DNA of 64,000 nucleotides from Ekhidna sp051379705. GTDB taxonomy: Bacteria; Bacteroidota; Bacteroidia; Cytophagales; Cyclobacteriaceae. The DNA lies in the NCBI RefSeq assembly GCF_051379705.1, contig NZ_CP179868.1, forward strand, positions 1,364,001 through 1,428,000. Reading direction: 5' to 3'. A program made the translations under genes and the position numbers. This document shows positions 30,223-38,928 of this stretch, in pieces (within the stretch, counting starts at the first letter, position 1; every line of letters starts with the position of its first letter). The notes under the pieces were generated by a model. It worked only from the letters and a program-made list of their open reading frames with translations, had not been told where the DNA came from and searched no databases.

Positions 30223-31075
30223 AGGCTTTTAGTGTATTTAATAGTAGTGAAGCTATTGTCATCGGGCCCACACCTCCAGGTACCGGTGTGATGAAGCTTG
30301 CCATTGGCGCCACTTCATCATAAACAACATCTCCGGATAGTCTAAAACCTGATTTCTTAGAAGCATCCGCTACTCTTGTGGTTCCAACATCAATAACCAC
30401 AACACCTTCCTTAACCATATCTTTAGTTATGAGGCCAGGCTTGCCCACTGCCACAATTAATATATCCGCTTCCTGTGTGTGACTTTTTAAGTCAACTGTC
30501 AATTTATGGCAAACTGTTACAGTGGCACCTCCATCCTGCAGCATCATCAAACTAAGAGGAGCGCCAGCTATTCGGGAAGCACCGACAATAACGCAATGCT
30601 TACCTTCAGTTTCAATTTCATATCTATTTAACAGCTCCATAACACCATATGGTGTAGCTGGCAGAAGGAGTTGATGGTGCGACATGATGCTACCAAAGTT
30701 TTGGTTGGTGAATCCATCCACATCTTTTCGTGGTGCAATCCTTTCCGTAATGTGCTCTACTGAAATATGATCTGGTAATGGAATTTGCACGATAAATCCA
30801 TCGATATCTGAATCTTCATTCAACAACTCGATTTGCTTGATCAGCTTTTCTTCTGAAATCGTGCTGGCAAACTGCATCAATGTGTAATCAAACCCTACGG
30901 CTTTACAGGCATTGATTTTACCATTGACATATGTGTGGCTGGCCCCATCATCACCTACTATAATAATTGCCAGGTGTGGTACTCGATGGCCCTCAGCTTT
31001 TATTTGCTCAACCTTCGAGGCAATCTCATTTTTAATGTCCTTGGAGACTTTTCGTCCATCGATAATAGTTGGCAT
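30206..31075 (-). CDS. folD: Methylenetetrahydrofolate dehydrogenase/cyclohydrolase
   Basis: A 289-residue bifunctional enzyme converting 5,10-methylene-THF to 10-formyl-THF with NADP. Tyr49 and catalytic Lys53 lie in HTYVNGKINACKAVG, QIPLPDHI and PRKDVDGF form the folate site, VGASRIAGAPLSLMM is the nucleotide-binding part, and PVPGGVGPMT is the C-terminal signature. One-carbon supply for purines and formyl-Met. Starts 11 bp after lepA. Confidence 0.97.
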   Translation of the reverse strand: MPTIIDGRKVSKDIKNEIASKVEQIKAEGHRVPHLAIIIVGDDGASHTYVNGKINACKAVGFDYTLMQFASTISEEKLIKQIELLNEDSDIDGFIVQIPLPDHISVEHITERIAPRKDVDGFTNQNFGSIMSHHQLLLPATPYGVMELLNRYEIETEGKHCVIVGASRIAGAPLSLMMLQDGGATVTVCHKLTVDLKSHTQEADILIVAVGKPGLITKDMVKEGVVVIDVGTTRVADASKKSGFRLSGDVVYDEVAPMASFITPVPGGVGPMTIASLLLNTLKAYELNH

Positions 31076-31086
31076 TTCTTTCGGAT

Positions 31087-32874
31087 TTAATCAAGTTTTA
31101 GTACGGCCATGAATGCTTCCTGAGGGATTTCGACATTACCAACCTGCCTCATTCGTTTCTTTCCTTTCTTCTGTTTCTCAAGAAGTTTTCGTTTTCGAGA
31201 TATATCACCTCCGTAGCATTTTGCGAGTACATTTTTACGCATCGCTTTCACGGATTCTCTAGCAATTATTTTTGTTCCAATGGCAGCCTGCACAGCAATC
31301 TCAAACATTTGTCTTGGGATTAACTCTTTCAGTTTTTCACAAAGTCGTTTTCCCCATTCGTAAGCTTTGTCTCTGTGGACGATCGCGGAAAGGGCATCTA
31401 CCTTGTCACCATTTAGCATAATATCTAGCTTCACCATATCGGATCTTCGATATCCAATCAACTCATAATCAAGCGATGCATATCCCCTTGAAATGGTCTT
31501 AAGCTTATCAAAAAAGTCGAATACAATCTCAGCAAGTGGAATTTCAAAAGTGAGCTCCACACGGTCTGAAGTAAGGTAAACCTGGTTTTTAATCTCTCCA
31601 CGCTTATCCATACAAAGCGCAATGATTGGCCCAATAAATTCGGCTTTTGAGATGATCTGAGCTCGAATGAATGGCTCTTCGATATGACTAATCACATTAG
31701 ATTCAGGCAGCTCGGAAGGTGCACTTACTTTCAGTATGTTTCCATCGTTTTCGATGGCGTGGAATCGTACCGATGGAACTGTGGTAATCACAGTCATGTC
31801 GAACTCACGCTCGAGTCTTTCCTGTACGATTTCCATGTGCAACATTCCAAGGAATCCGCATCTGAATCCAAAGCCGAGAGCGGCTGATGTTTCCGGCTCC
31901 CAAATCAATGAGGCATCATTGAGTTGAAGTTTTTCCATGGAAGCACGAAGCTCTTCAAACTCGCTTGTTTCCACCGGATAGATTCCTGCAAAAACCATTG
32001 GTTTCACATCCTCAAATCCCTTTACTTGTCTTTGTGTAGGTCTGTCTACATGGGTAATTGTATCTCCCACTTTTACCTCTTTGGCTACTTTGATGCCCGA
32101 TATGAGGTAACCTACATTACCTGCAGAGATGGTTTTTCTAGGTTCATGATCTAATCGAAGAACGCCGATTTCATCAGCTTCATAGGTCTTTCCGGTATTG
32201 ACGAATTTGACTTTATCTCCTTTATTAAAAGAGCCGTTAAAAACTCTAAAGAATACTTCAATACCTCTGTATGGATTAAATACTGAGTCAAATATCATAG
32301 CCTGCAGTGGCTCCTCCGGATCTCCTTTCGGGGCTGGTACGCGATCCGCTATTGCTTCAAGAATCTCTGTTATACCAATGCCTTCTTTAGCGCTGGCGTG
32401 AATGATCGATTCTTTTTCACATCCAATCAGGTCAATAATCTGATCAGATACCTCCTCAGGCATTGCGCCTGGAAGGTCAATTTTGTTGAGTACCGGAATG
32501 ATTTCCAGATCGTGCTCAAGTGCTAAATATAGGTTTGAAATGGTCTGGGCTTCAATGCCTTGTGCTGCGTCAACTACGAGCAACGCACCTTCACATGCAG
32601 CAATTGACCTTGAGACTTCATAGGAAAAATCTACATGACCAGGCGTATCAATTAGGTTGAGCGTGTACTTTTCACCATTGAGCTCATAGTCCATCTGGAT
32701 TGCATGGCTCTTTATGGTAATACCGCGTTCACGTTCCAGATCCATATTATCCAGCAGCTGCGCCTGCATGTCCCTTTCGTTGACTGTATGAGTAAACTCC
32801 AACAGCCTATCTGCCAAGGTGCTTTTACCATGGTCGATGTGGGCAATGATGCAGAAATTTCGAATGTTCTCCAT
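31087..32874 (-). CDS. lepA: Elongation factor 4 (LepA)
   Basis: A 595-residue translational GTPase. G1 is AHIDHGKS at residues 11-18, G3 DTPGHVDF, G4 NKIDLP. The EF-G-like domains and the LepA-specific C-terminal domain (ANVLAKCYGGDISRKRKLLEKQKKGKKRM equivalent) are present. It acts on ribosomes, easing stalled or early steps of translation. A good promoter lies 58 bp upstream; folD follows. Confidence 0.97.
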   Translation of the reverse strand: MENIRNFCIIAHIDHGKSTLADRLLEFTHTVNERDMQAQLLDNMDLERERGITIKSHAIQMDYELNGEKYTLNLIDTPGHVDFSYEVSRSIAACEGALLVVDAAQGIEAQTISNLYLALEHDLEIIPVLNKIDLPGAMPEEVSDQIIDLIGCEKESIIHASAKEGIGITEILEAIADRVPAPKGDPEEPLQAMIFDSVFNPYRGIEVFFRVFNGSFNKGDKVKFVNTGKTYEADEIGVLRLDHEPRKTISAGNVGYLISGIKVAKEVKVGDTITHVDRPTQRQVKGFEDVKPMVFAGIYPVETSEFEELRASMEKLQLNDASLIWEPETSAALGFGFRCGFLGMLHMEIVQERLEREFDMTVITTVPSVRFHAIENDGNILKVSAPSELPESNVISHIEEPFIRAQIISKAEFIGPIIALCMDKRGEIKNQVYLTSDRVELTFEIPLAEIVFDFFDKLKTISRGYASLDYELIGYRRSDMVKLDIMLNGDKVDALSAIVHRDKAYEWGKRLCEKLKELIPRQMFEIAVQAAIGTKIIARESVKAMRKNVLAKCYGGDISRKRKLLEKQKKGKKRMRQVGNVEIPQEAFMAVLKLD

Positions 32875-32931
32875 ATAAATAAGTCAGCGGATTGTGACTT
32901 TCATTCTCCTCAATCCTTTGAAAATTAGGCG

Positions 32932-32962
32932 CAAAGGTAACACCACCCTTTTCCGCTTCAAA
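32932..32962 (-). promoter_or_regulatory. Promoter of lepA
   Basis: TTTG (32962-32959), a 19-nt spacer and TACCTTTG (32939-32932) on the minus strand fit TTTG/TAnnTTTG with standard spacing. Predicted start near 32928 gives a leader of about 54 nt. Confidence 0.65.
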
Positions 32963-32992
32963 GGGGGAATATATAATTTGATCAAAAAAGAG

Positions 32993-33445
32993 CTATTGTT
33001 TGTTTTTGGTGTCCATTAATATGGTCACAGGACCATCATTGACCAATGATACTTGCATGTCTGCTCCAAATTCTCCGGTTTTTACCTCCACACCTAATAG
33101 CGTTTCAAGCTGCTGCACAAATGATTCATAGAGTGGTATTGCGACATCTGGTTTTGCTGCCTGAATGTAGGAGGGGCGATTTCCTTTTTTAGTGCTTGCG
33201 TGTAGTGTGAACTGGCTCACGACCAATGCTTCTCCTTCAACTTCTAAAAGGCTTCTATTCATCACACCTTCTTCATCTGGGAAGATGCGCATGTTGCTGA
33301 TTTTTCTGCAAAGCCATTCAACATCATCGTTTGAATCCAAATCTTCAATTCCAAGGAGAATTAACACTCCAGTTCCGATTTCTGAATTTTTTACACCTCC
33401 AATGGTCACGGAAGCTGAAGAAACACGCTGGATAACAACCCTCAT
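32993..33445 (-). CDS. dtd: D-aminoacyl-tRNA deacylase
   Basis: A 150-residue enzyme that hydrolyses D-amino acids (and Gly from mischarged tRNA-Ala) from tRNA. The N-terminus MRVVIQRVSSASVTI is typical. The two active-site segments are SQFTLHASTKKGNRPSY and the Gly-cisPro region VNDGPVTI. Overlaps the upstream oxidoreductase gene by ATGA. Confidence 0.96.
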   Translation of the reverse strand: MRVVIQRVSSASVTIGGVKNSEIGTGVLILLGIEDLDSNDDVEWLCRKISNMRIFPDEEGVMNRSLLEVEGEALVVSQFTLHASTKKGNRPSYIQAAKPDVAIPLYESFVQQLETLLGVEVKTGEFGADMQVSLVNDGPVTILMDTKNKQ

Positions 33446-34116
33446 TCTGAATACGCTATGTCTACCATTTGGCTTGGCTTATACCTTTTGAAATCAGGCT
33501 CTTCCTTCCGAGCAACTTCAATCATCGCCATTGCTACCTCCACATCTCTGATCGCGCCTACACGTTTTTTGGAGGCTATGGTGAAGAATGAAGCAATGGC
33601 GCTCAATACTTTAAATACTTCCTCCATGAATCGGCTTTCTTTTCTATTTCCCAGTAAAAGAGAAGGCTGGAATATCTTAAGCGCTTTTAGGTCGAGTGCT
33701 TGCAATCGATCTTCCAGTTCGCCTTTTGCTTTATTGTAAAACAAGGGAGATGAGCTGTTGGCACCTACGGCGGAAACCACAAGGAGCTGATTGAAGTCAG
33801 TTTGTGACTTAGCGATTTTTGCGAAAGTTATAGGGTATTCCACATCTACTTTAAGAAATGCTTCTTTTGATCCGGCTTGCTTGCGAGTGGTACCTAATGC
33901 GCAGTAGAAATCGTGGGCGTTCAATTTTGATTGATGATCCTTTAGATCATCAAAGTCTTCAACGATTAATTCTACCAGCTTAGGGTCTTTGATTTCGTGT
34001 GGTCTTCGAGAAACGATTGTGATTTGCTCGTATTTATCCTCTTTTACCAACAGCCTGACCAGCTGCCTTCCTACCAATCCTGTTGCACCTATTACTACCG
34101 CTTTCTTACCTGTCAT
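33442..34116 (-). CDS. NAD(P)-binding oxidoreductase, TIP30/HTATIP2-like
   Basis: A 224-residue atypical short-chain dehydrogenase. The Rossmann motif GATGLVGRQLVRLL starts near residue 11, followed by a basic stretch SRRPHE that suggests NADP preference. FYCALGTTRKQAGSKEAF and the VSAVGANSSSPLFYNKAKGELE segment (Tyr-x3-Lys) match the family. Substrate unknown. Coupled to dtd. Confidence 0.85.
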   Translation of the reverse strand: MTGKKAVVIGATGLVGRQLVRLLVKEDKYEQITIVSRRPHEIKDPKLVELIVEDFDDLKDHQSKLNAHDFYCALGTTRKQAGSKEAFLKVDVEYPITFAKIAKSQTDFNQLLVVSAVGANSSSPLFYNKAKGELEDRLQALDLKALKIFQPSLLLGNRKESRFMEEVFKVLSAIASFFTIASKKRVGAIRDVEVAMAMIEVARKEEPDFKRYKPSQMVDIAYSE

Positions 34117-34149
34117 CTTTTATGGTTTTGAGCATGTAGTACAAAAAAT

Positions 34150-34545
34150 TTAGTCAGCTTGTTCCCACTGTTCTTCTTCCCATAGATGAAACTTCTTAAT
34201 ATCTCGATTAAGCTTCTTAACTATGAGAAAAACGACGGAGGCGTCATCTGTAAAGCCTAAAGCAGGAATAAAATCCGGGATTAAATCCATCGGGGTGATG
34301 AAGTAAACAAGTGCAAAGACTATTAATATGATTGATGAAACAGGAAAAGCACGATATTCTCCCGATAGGTGCGCCTGAACCATACGCATAAGTATCTCCA
34401 GCTTAGACTTAAGCTCTTGTAGTTCATTCGAATTTTCGGCCAAACGTTTTAGCTTATTGCCAGCGGCGGATAAGGTGGCTTTAATTTTTCCTTTATCTCC
34501 GGCTGTTTCTTTGGCTTTCTCCCATATTTTTTCTGTCTTATCCAT
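34150..34545 (-). CDS. YkvA/DUF1232-family small membrane protein
   Basis: A 131-residue protein. The N-terminal half is Lys/Glu-rich and helical. The C-terminal half carries the DUF1232 core: a hydrophobic stretch ISSIILIVFALVYFITPMD followed by LIPDFIPALGFTDDASVV. Function of the family is not established. Starts directly after the stop of the next gene upstream, hence co-transcribed. Confidence 0.85.
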   Translation of the reverse strand: MDKTEKIWEKAKETAGDKGKIKATLSAAGNKLKRLAENSNELQELKSKLEILMRMVQAHLSGEYRAFPVSSIILIVFALVYFITPMDLIPDFIPALGFTDDASVVFLIVKKLNRDIKKFHLWEEEQWEQAD

Positions 34546-35067
34546 TTAGAATACGTCTTGAATTTCTTCTTTGATGTATTTGATCGCCTGCTTAGAGGTG
34601 TCCATTTCCTCTCCTGCTGTATTCTCTAATATAGCCCGTGCTAGATCAAAACCTTTTGCCTCACCGTCTAAGGTATTTCTCGAAGAGTTTATGATTGAAA
34701 TGGTTTGCTCTACTGCAGTGGTAACGTATGTCCAGGAGCTATCTGACATATATACCTGCTGTGAAAGGTTGTGGTTGAATTCGTTTCTGATTTCATGAAC
34801 CAGGATTTGCTGAAATTCTTCAGCGGTGTAATCCGAGCTGCTGAGCCTGGAAACCAGGTTTGATGGGGTAATTCGCTCTAAAAGCAGAACGATTCGTTCG
34901 TAGGCCTGGAGACGAATTGGCACTACGATTTCCTGATTTTTCTGACGTACAGTGAATGCTATTTCGTCCAATTGCTTTTGTAAGAAGGAGCGAACCAAAA
35001 GATAAGCGAGGTATAGTACCAGCCCAGCTGGAATTGTAATTTTCAAGAGGTCGTAAACCATTTCCAT
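34546..35067 (-). CDS. Uncharacterised membrane-anchored protein
   Basis: A 173-residue protein with one N-terminal membrane helix (ITIPAGLVLYLAYLLVRSFL) and a long helical cytoplasmic part containing a conserved-looking EEFQQILVHEIRNEFNHN segment. I recall similar proteins in other Bacteroidota but no known function. A TATTTTTG box at 35098-35105 could be its -7 element, without a clear -33. It forms a tight pair with the DUF1232 gene. Confidence 0.7.
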   Translation of the reverse strand: MEMVYDLLKITIPAGLVLYLAYLLVRSFLQKQLDEIAFTVRQKNQEIVVPIRLQAYERIVLLLERITPSNLVSRLSSSDYTAEEFQQILVHEIRNEFNHNLSQQVYMSDSSWTYVTTAVEQTISIINSSRNTLDGEAKGFDLARAILENTAGEEMDTSKQAIKYIKEEIQDVF

Positions 35068-35211
35068 GTATTGGATTGTTTAGTGTTTGTTAAACGTCAA
35101 AAATAACTCGAAAAATTCGGGATTTATTCATTGTGAACTTATTGACGTAAGATTCTATTTTCGATTAAATGTATAATGCCTCAACTTTAAGGTTTATAAA
35201 ATAAGCTTGAA

Positions 35212-35493
35212 ATGAAGCCACCTATAGAAATAACGCAGAGAGCACTGGAAGAGGTGAAAAATATTCTGAAAAACAAAGGAATACCTGAAGGGTACGGCTT
35301 GCGCATTGCCACTAAAGGCATGGGTTGTGGCGTAGGTTTTAAGCTTGGCTTTGATAAAAAGAAAGAGACAGATGATGAGTACTTCGTTGATGGTGTTCAG
35401 ATTCTGGTACAGAAACGAGAGATGATGTTTCTCGTAGGGAAAAAGATCGAATTCTATGATGAAGCGGATGCCAGAGGGTTTGTGTTTGTTTAA
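35212..35493 (+). CDS. HesB/IscA-like protein lacking the C-terminal cysteine pair
   Basis: A 93-residue protein with the A-type Fe-S carrier fold: ITQRALEEVKNILKNKGIPEGYGLRI, then KGMGCGVGFKLGF. Typical IscA/ErpA proteins bind iron or clusters with three cysteines, one in this segment (Cys39 here) and two in a C-terminal CGCG. Here the C-terminus reads ADARGFVFV, so the pair is missing. It is the only plus-strand gene in a stretch of minus-strand genes and overlaps folB tail to tail by four bases. Fe-S carriage is doubtful. Confidence 0.85.
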   Translation: MKPPIEITQRALEEVKNILKNKGIPEGYGLRIATKGMGCGVGFKLGFDKKKETDDEYFVDGVQILVQKREMMFLVGKKIEFYDEADARGFVFV

Positions 35494-35840
35494 CCTTCCA
35501 ACTCAACAGTAGCTTTATGACAAAGGCCTTTAATTGGCGGATTGTATTTGCTGACTTTCACTTGAATATGCTTGATTTCTGAGAAATTCTCTTTGAGTGC
35601 TTTTATCATTTTGCCTGCCAGGTGCTCAAGAAGATTGGCATCTATGCTCATGACCTCTTGCACAATCTCGTAAACCTTCTCATAGTTCACGGTGCCTTCC
35701 AGCTTATCGTCCATCGCGGCATCTGTAAAGTCTAGGTCAAGCGTGACATCTACACTGTATTTATTACCTATAACACGCTCTTCTTCGTAGTAACCATGGC
35801 GTGCATAGAATTCCATTCCCTCCAGAGAGACTTTTCCCAT
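35490..35840 (-). CDS. folB: Dihydroneopterin aldolase
   Basis: A 116-residue T-fold enzyme of folate synthesis making 6-hydroxymethyldihydropterin and glycolaldehyde. Signatures are LEGMEFYARHGYYEEERVIGN, a conserved Glu-Tyr segment NYEKVYEIV, LLEHLAGKM and the C-terminal VKVSKYNPPIKG with the catalytic Lys. Only 3 bp separate it from the DivIVA-domain gene. Confidence 0.95.
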   Translation of the reverse strand: MGKVSLEGMEFYARHGYYEEERVIGNKYSVDVTLDLDFTDAAMDDKLEGTVNYEKVYEIVQEVMSIDANLLEHLAGKMIKALKENFSEIKHIQVKVSKYNPPIKGLCHKATVELEG

Positions 35841-35843
35841 GAT

Positions 35844-36863
35844 TTAGTCGGTATCTAATTCGTCAAAGAAAGAGACAGTCTTAGAAATGCGAGGACCTTT
35901 TTTCTTTTCTTCTTGTGCATCCTCTACAGTTTCTTCCTTCTCCACAACCTCGGCTTTCTCCGGAGCTTCTTCTGCTTGCGCTTCTTCCTCCTTGGGAGCT
36001 TCCGGTTCTTCCGGAGATTTGATGTTTAGTTCCTCTTTTGGCTCACCCTTGTCTACTACTTTCTCCTCTTTTACGGGTTCTACTTTAGCTTCCGGCTCGG
36101 GTGGTGGAGTCGGTGGAGTTGTTTTTTGAATGATCCTTTCACGCAGCTCTTCAGTCTTTGGTGGTTCGTTTATTACTTCCACCTCAGGTTTTTTGGATTC
36201 CTCTTTCGGAGCTTCGGTTTCTTTGGGTAGCGGATCAATGGATTTGGTCTCTACTTGCACTTCGGTTTTCTCCGACTTAATGCGGTCTTCGCTCTCACGC
36301 GCCAACTTCTTTACCCGCTTGACATAGTCGTCAAACTTGAATTCCTTCGTCTCACCGGTGTTTCTTTCTACTTTCTCTATGAGTGTAACCGAAAGATTTT
36401 TCAATTCTTGAAGCGCATTCTGCCGATGATTTTCAATATCACGGTGATTTTGCTCAATACCTTTTACTGCATCTTGTAGTTCTTCTATGATCTGGCGTGC
36501 CTCCATCTCGGCCTGCTCGATCATGGCGCGTGCCTTGTTCTTAGATTCGCTCAAGAGCGCTTCCGCATTCATCTTGGTTTCTTTCATGTGAAGCTCGGCT
36601 GCTTTATTGGCCTGGTCAATCACATTTGCCCCTGTATCTTCTGCGGTTTTTAGTGTTTTGTAAAGCGAAGTTTCAACTTCTCGAAGCTTGGCAACCTCTT
36701 TTTCTGCTTGTTGGAGCTTAAGATTTGCTTCTTTGTTTTCCTCAAGCATTCGTTCCCACTCATTGGATAGCGACTGTAAAAAGGCACTAACTTCATCTTT
36801 ATCGTATCCTCTAAGCTTCTTCTCAAAGTCCTTCTGACGAATTTCCAGCGGTGTTATCTTCAT
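35844..36863 (-). CDS. DivIVA-domain coiled-coil protein
   Basis: A 339-residue protein. Residues 1-45 match the DivIVA membrane-binding domain (MKITPLEIRQKDFEKKLRGY, then DKDEVSAFLQSL). A long coiled coil runs to about residue 165, then a Pro/Glu/Lys-rich low-complexity tail of about 150 residues with runs of acidic repeats. DivIVA proteins bind curved membrane and organise poles or division in Gram-positive bacteria; the role in Bacteroidota is not clear to me. Overlaps the WD40 gene by ATGA. Confidence 0.88.
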   Translation of the reverse strand: MKITPLEIRQKDFEKKLRGYDKDEVSAFLQSLSNEWERMLEENKEANLKLQQAEKEVAKLREVETSLYKTLKTAEDTGANVIDQANKAAELHMKETKMNAEALLSESKNKARAMIEQAEMEARQIIEELQDAVKGIEQNHRDIENHRQNALQELKNLSVTLIEKVERNTGETKEFKFDDYVKRVKKLARESEDRIKSEKTEVQVETKSIDPLPKETEAPKEESKKPEVEVINEPPKTEELRERIIQKTTPPTPPPEPEAKVEPVKEEKVVDKGEPKEELNIKSPEEPEAPKEEEAQAEEAPEKAEVVEKEETVEDAQEEKKKGPRISKTVSFFDELDTD

Positions 36864-37765
36864 TCTTCAAATTTAGTTTCCCAAACGGAGATCGAACGAT
36901 CATCGCTACAAGTTACTAACAAGTCGCGATAATTCATCCAAAGCAGCTTATTAACGCTATTTCCGTGTCCTGCGTGTCTATGTTTATCTAATACTTTTAG
37001 TAGGCGAAAGTTGTGTGCGTCCCACAATTTTATGGCCTTATCCATACTGGCTGTCACAAAGTATCGCCCGTCCTTTCTAAAGATTACGTCATTTATCGTA
37101 TATAGATGCGCTGCGATGGATTCTCTCTGCACATAATCTGCCTGGCTGTCCCACACTTTGAGTTGGGCGTCTCGGCCGCCTGTGATCACGTATTTGCCTG
37201 ACGGATGATACCTCGCAGCAAAAACGGAGTTTTTGTGTCCTTTCAGCTCGTGTAAAATCTCCATGGTGCTGGCATCTATGATTCGCGTGATATTGTCACT
37301 GTATGCGACCGCCACCTTATTTTCAAATACATCAAAATTTCGCACCCGATCATTGGAATGCTTTATTCTGTTGGTGATCAATAAATCCTTGCTCAGGCTG
37401 ACGATTTCGCCATCGGAAAGTCCGACCCAAACCTGGTCATTGATGATTTTTAAATCAAAAATCTGATGGTCACCCAACTGGATGGAGGCTACCTCCTTTT
37501 TCTCTTTGAGATCTATTTTATGAACTCCTTCATTGTTTTGGCCTACGTATAGAAATCCTTCCTCCGGATCGTAGGCGACTGCATAGACCGAGCCTTCTAT
37601 CTTCACGATGACCTCACCTTCGTCTGGTGATTTCAAGTCCCAGAGCACAACCATCCCATCTCCACCTGCAGAAATGAATCGATTATCATCTAAGCTTTCG
37701 AGTGTATAAATGCTGTCATTGTGCCCTAGAAAAGTGTGGAGTTTTTTTACGTTGATCTTGCCCAT
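36860..37765 (-). CDS. WD40-repeat protein
   Basis: A 301-residue cytoplasmic beta-propeller. About seven WD40 blades are visible, such as HTFLGHNDSIYTLESLDDN, HELKGHKNSVFAARYHPSG and KYVITGGRDAQLKVWDSQ, ending in DRSISVWETKF. No signal peptide. Such propellers serve as protein-interaction scaffolds. First gene of an operon with the DivIVA-domain protein and folB. A TACTTTTG box ends nine bases before the ATG. Confidence 0.92.
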   Translation of the reverse strand: MGKINVKKLHTFLGHNDSIYTLESLDDNRFISAGGDGMVVLWDLKSPDEGEVIVKIEGSVYAVAYDPEEGFLYVGQNNEGVHKIDLKEKKEVASIQLGDHQIFDLKIINDQVWVGLSDGEIVSLSKDLLITNRIKHSNDRVRNFDVFENKVAVAYSDNITRIIDASTMEILHELKGHKNSVFAARYHPSGKYVITGGRDAQLKVWDSQADYVQRESIAAHLYTINDVIFRKDGRYFVTASMDKAIKLWDAHNFRLLKVLDKHRHAGHGNSVNKLLWMNYRDLLVTCSDDRSISVWETKFEE

Positions 37766-37773
37766 TTGGTATG

Positions 37774-37781
37774 CAAAAGTA
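37774..37781 (-). promoter_or_regulatory. -7 element of the WD40-DivIVA-folB operon
   Basis: TACTTTTG on the minus strand fits TAnnTTTG and predicts a start near 37770, five bases before the ATG at 37765. No good -33 element is seen. It overlaps the 5' end of a longer possible reading of the divergent transferase gene, which supports the shorter start of that gene. Confidence 0.4.
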
Positions 37782-37794
37782 TTACAATTGCCTT

Positions 37795-38400
37795 ATGCCA
37801 TTGCTATTGAACAAGCAGATTGATGATCAATCTGCATATGCTGTTTGGAACATTCAGGAGACGTTTCTTGACCTCCCTTATCTTTCTCCAGAGCCGTTTC
37901 CAGCAGATCTAAATCCGGTAAGGCAAGCTGAGTGGATTGTAGGGAGGATTTTAGTGAAATGTCTTTGTGAAAAATTTGGCCTTCCATTCAATGGGATCAG
38001 CAAGGAAGCCAATGGAAAACCATTTCTTGCTGGTCAGGATGTACACATTTCCATCTCGCATTCCTTCCCCATAGCGGCGGCCATGATTCACCTTCAAAAG
38101 CCTTGCGGCATAGACATGGAGCGGCCTAGAGACAAGCACGATTACGTGAAGATGAAATACCTCCACAGCACTGAGATGGAATTCAAAGATGACTTGCAGA
38201 AGCTCTGCACGATCTGGTGCGCCAAGGAGGTGATTTACAAAATCTTCGGACGTAAGTTTTTGAGTCTCAAGGATGAAATCAAGATTTCTTTCGAGTCTGA
38301 CACCATTATAAAAGGTGAGATACTCAAGCCCGGACATACAAGCTCTCACATTATCCATTATGAATGGGTGAAGGAGTATTTGCTGGCTTTTGGGACTTAG
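37795..38400 (+). CDS. 4'-phosphopantetheinyl transferase superfamily protein
   Basis: About 201 residues from the start at MPLLLNKQID; an in-frame ATG 24 bases earlier is possible but overlaps the divergent promoter. The enzyme attaches phosphopantetheine from CoA to a carrier-protein serine. Motifs are HISISHSFPIAAA, CGIDMERPRD (Mg-binding Asp and Glu) and IWCAKEVIYKIFG, the WxxKExxxK helix. Size suits an Sfp-like or intermediate type. The last 28 bases of the gene are part of the 158-bp tandem repeat that follows. Confidence 0.9.
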   Translation: MPLLLNKQIDDQSAYAVWNIQETFLDLPYLSPEPFPADLNPVRQAEWIVGRILVKCLCEKFGLPFNGISKEANGKPFLAGQDVHISISHSFPIAAAMIHLQKPCGIDMERPRDKHDYVKMKYLHSTEMEFKDDLQKLCTIWCAKEVIYKIFGRKFLSLKDEIKISFESDTIIKGEILKPGHTSSHIIHYEWVKEYLLAFGT

Positions 38401-38846
38401 AGTGGGTTGTGTATGTTGGACGAATGCCTTCTAAACCCTGATATTTAATGGAAAATCGCTAGCGCGCGTTTCTAACGCGTGCATTCCATCCAAATGATAG
38501 GCTCTCGTTGCAAACGAGCGCCAGCATTGGGGAGTATTTGCTGCTTTTGGGACTTAGAGGGGGTTGTGTAATGTTGGACGAATGCCTTATAAACCCTGAT
38601 ATTTAATGGAAAATCGCTAGCGCGCGTTTCTAGCGCGTGCATTCCAACCAAATGATAGGCACTCGTTGCAAACGAGCGCCAGCATTGGGGAGTATTTGCT
38701 GGCTTTTGGGACTTAGAGGGGGTTGTGTATGTTGGACGAATGCCTTCTAACCCCTGATATTTAATGGAAAATCGCTAGCGCGCGTTTCTAACGCGTGCAT
38801 TCCATCCAAATGATAGGCACTCGTTGCAAACGAGCGCCAGCATTGG
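38373..38846 (+). repeat. Three exact-length 158-bp tandem repeats with paired REP-like hairpins
   Basis: Copies lie at 38373-38530, 38531-38688 and 38689-38846, nearly identical. Each begins with GGAGTATTTGCTG, which is the 3' end of the phosphopantetheinyl transferase gene, including its stop codon. Each ends with a 74-bp core (38456-38529 in copy 1). The core holds hairpin A (stem GCGCGCGTT/AACGCGTGC, loop TCT) and hairpin B (GGC-x-CTCGTT/AACGAG-x-GCC, loop GCA). A fourth core lies at 40868-40941. Differences keep pairing, for example a G-T pair in copy 2 hairpin A. The remaining spacer to 38928 shows no gene. Confidence 0.95.
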
Positions 38847-38928
38847 CTGAAAAAAACATGGTTAAAAGGGGTGCAGAAGCACATTTTTTTATATTACGTT
38901 TATATAATTGTTAAACGCAATAATCCTA

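Noticed and set aside
38373..38846. CRISPR array or transposon for the 158-bp repeats
   Set aside because: The whole unit is repeated without unique spacers, there is no transposase gene and no terminal inverted repeat pair with target duplication.
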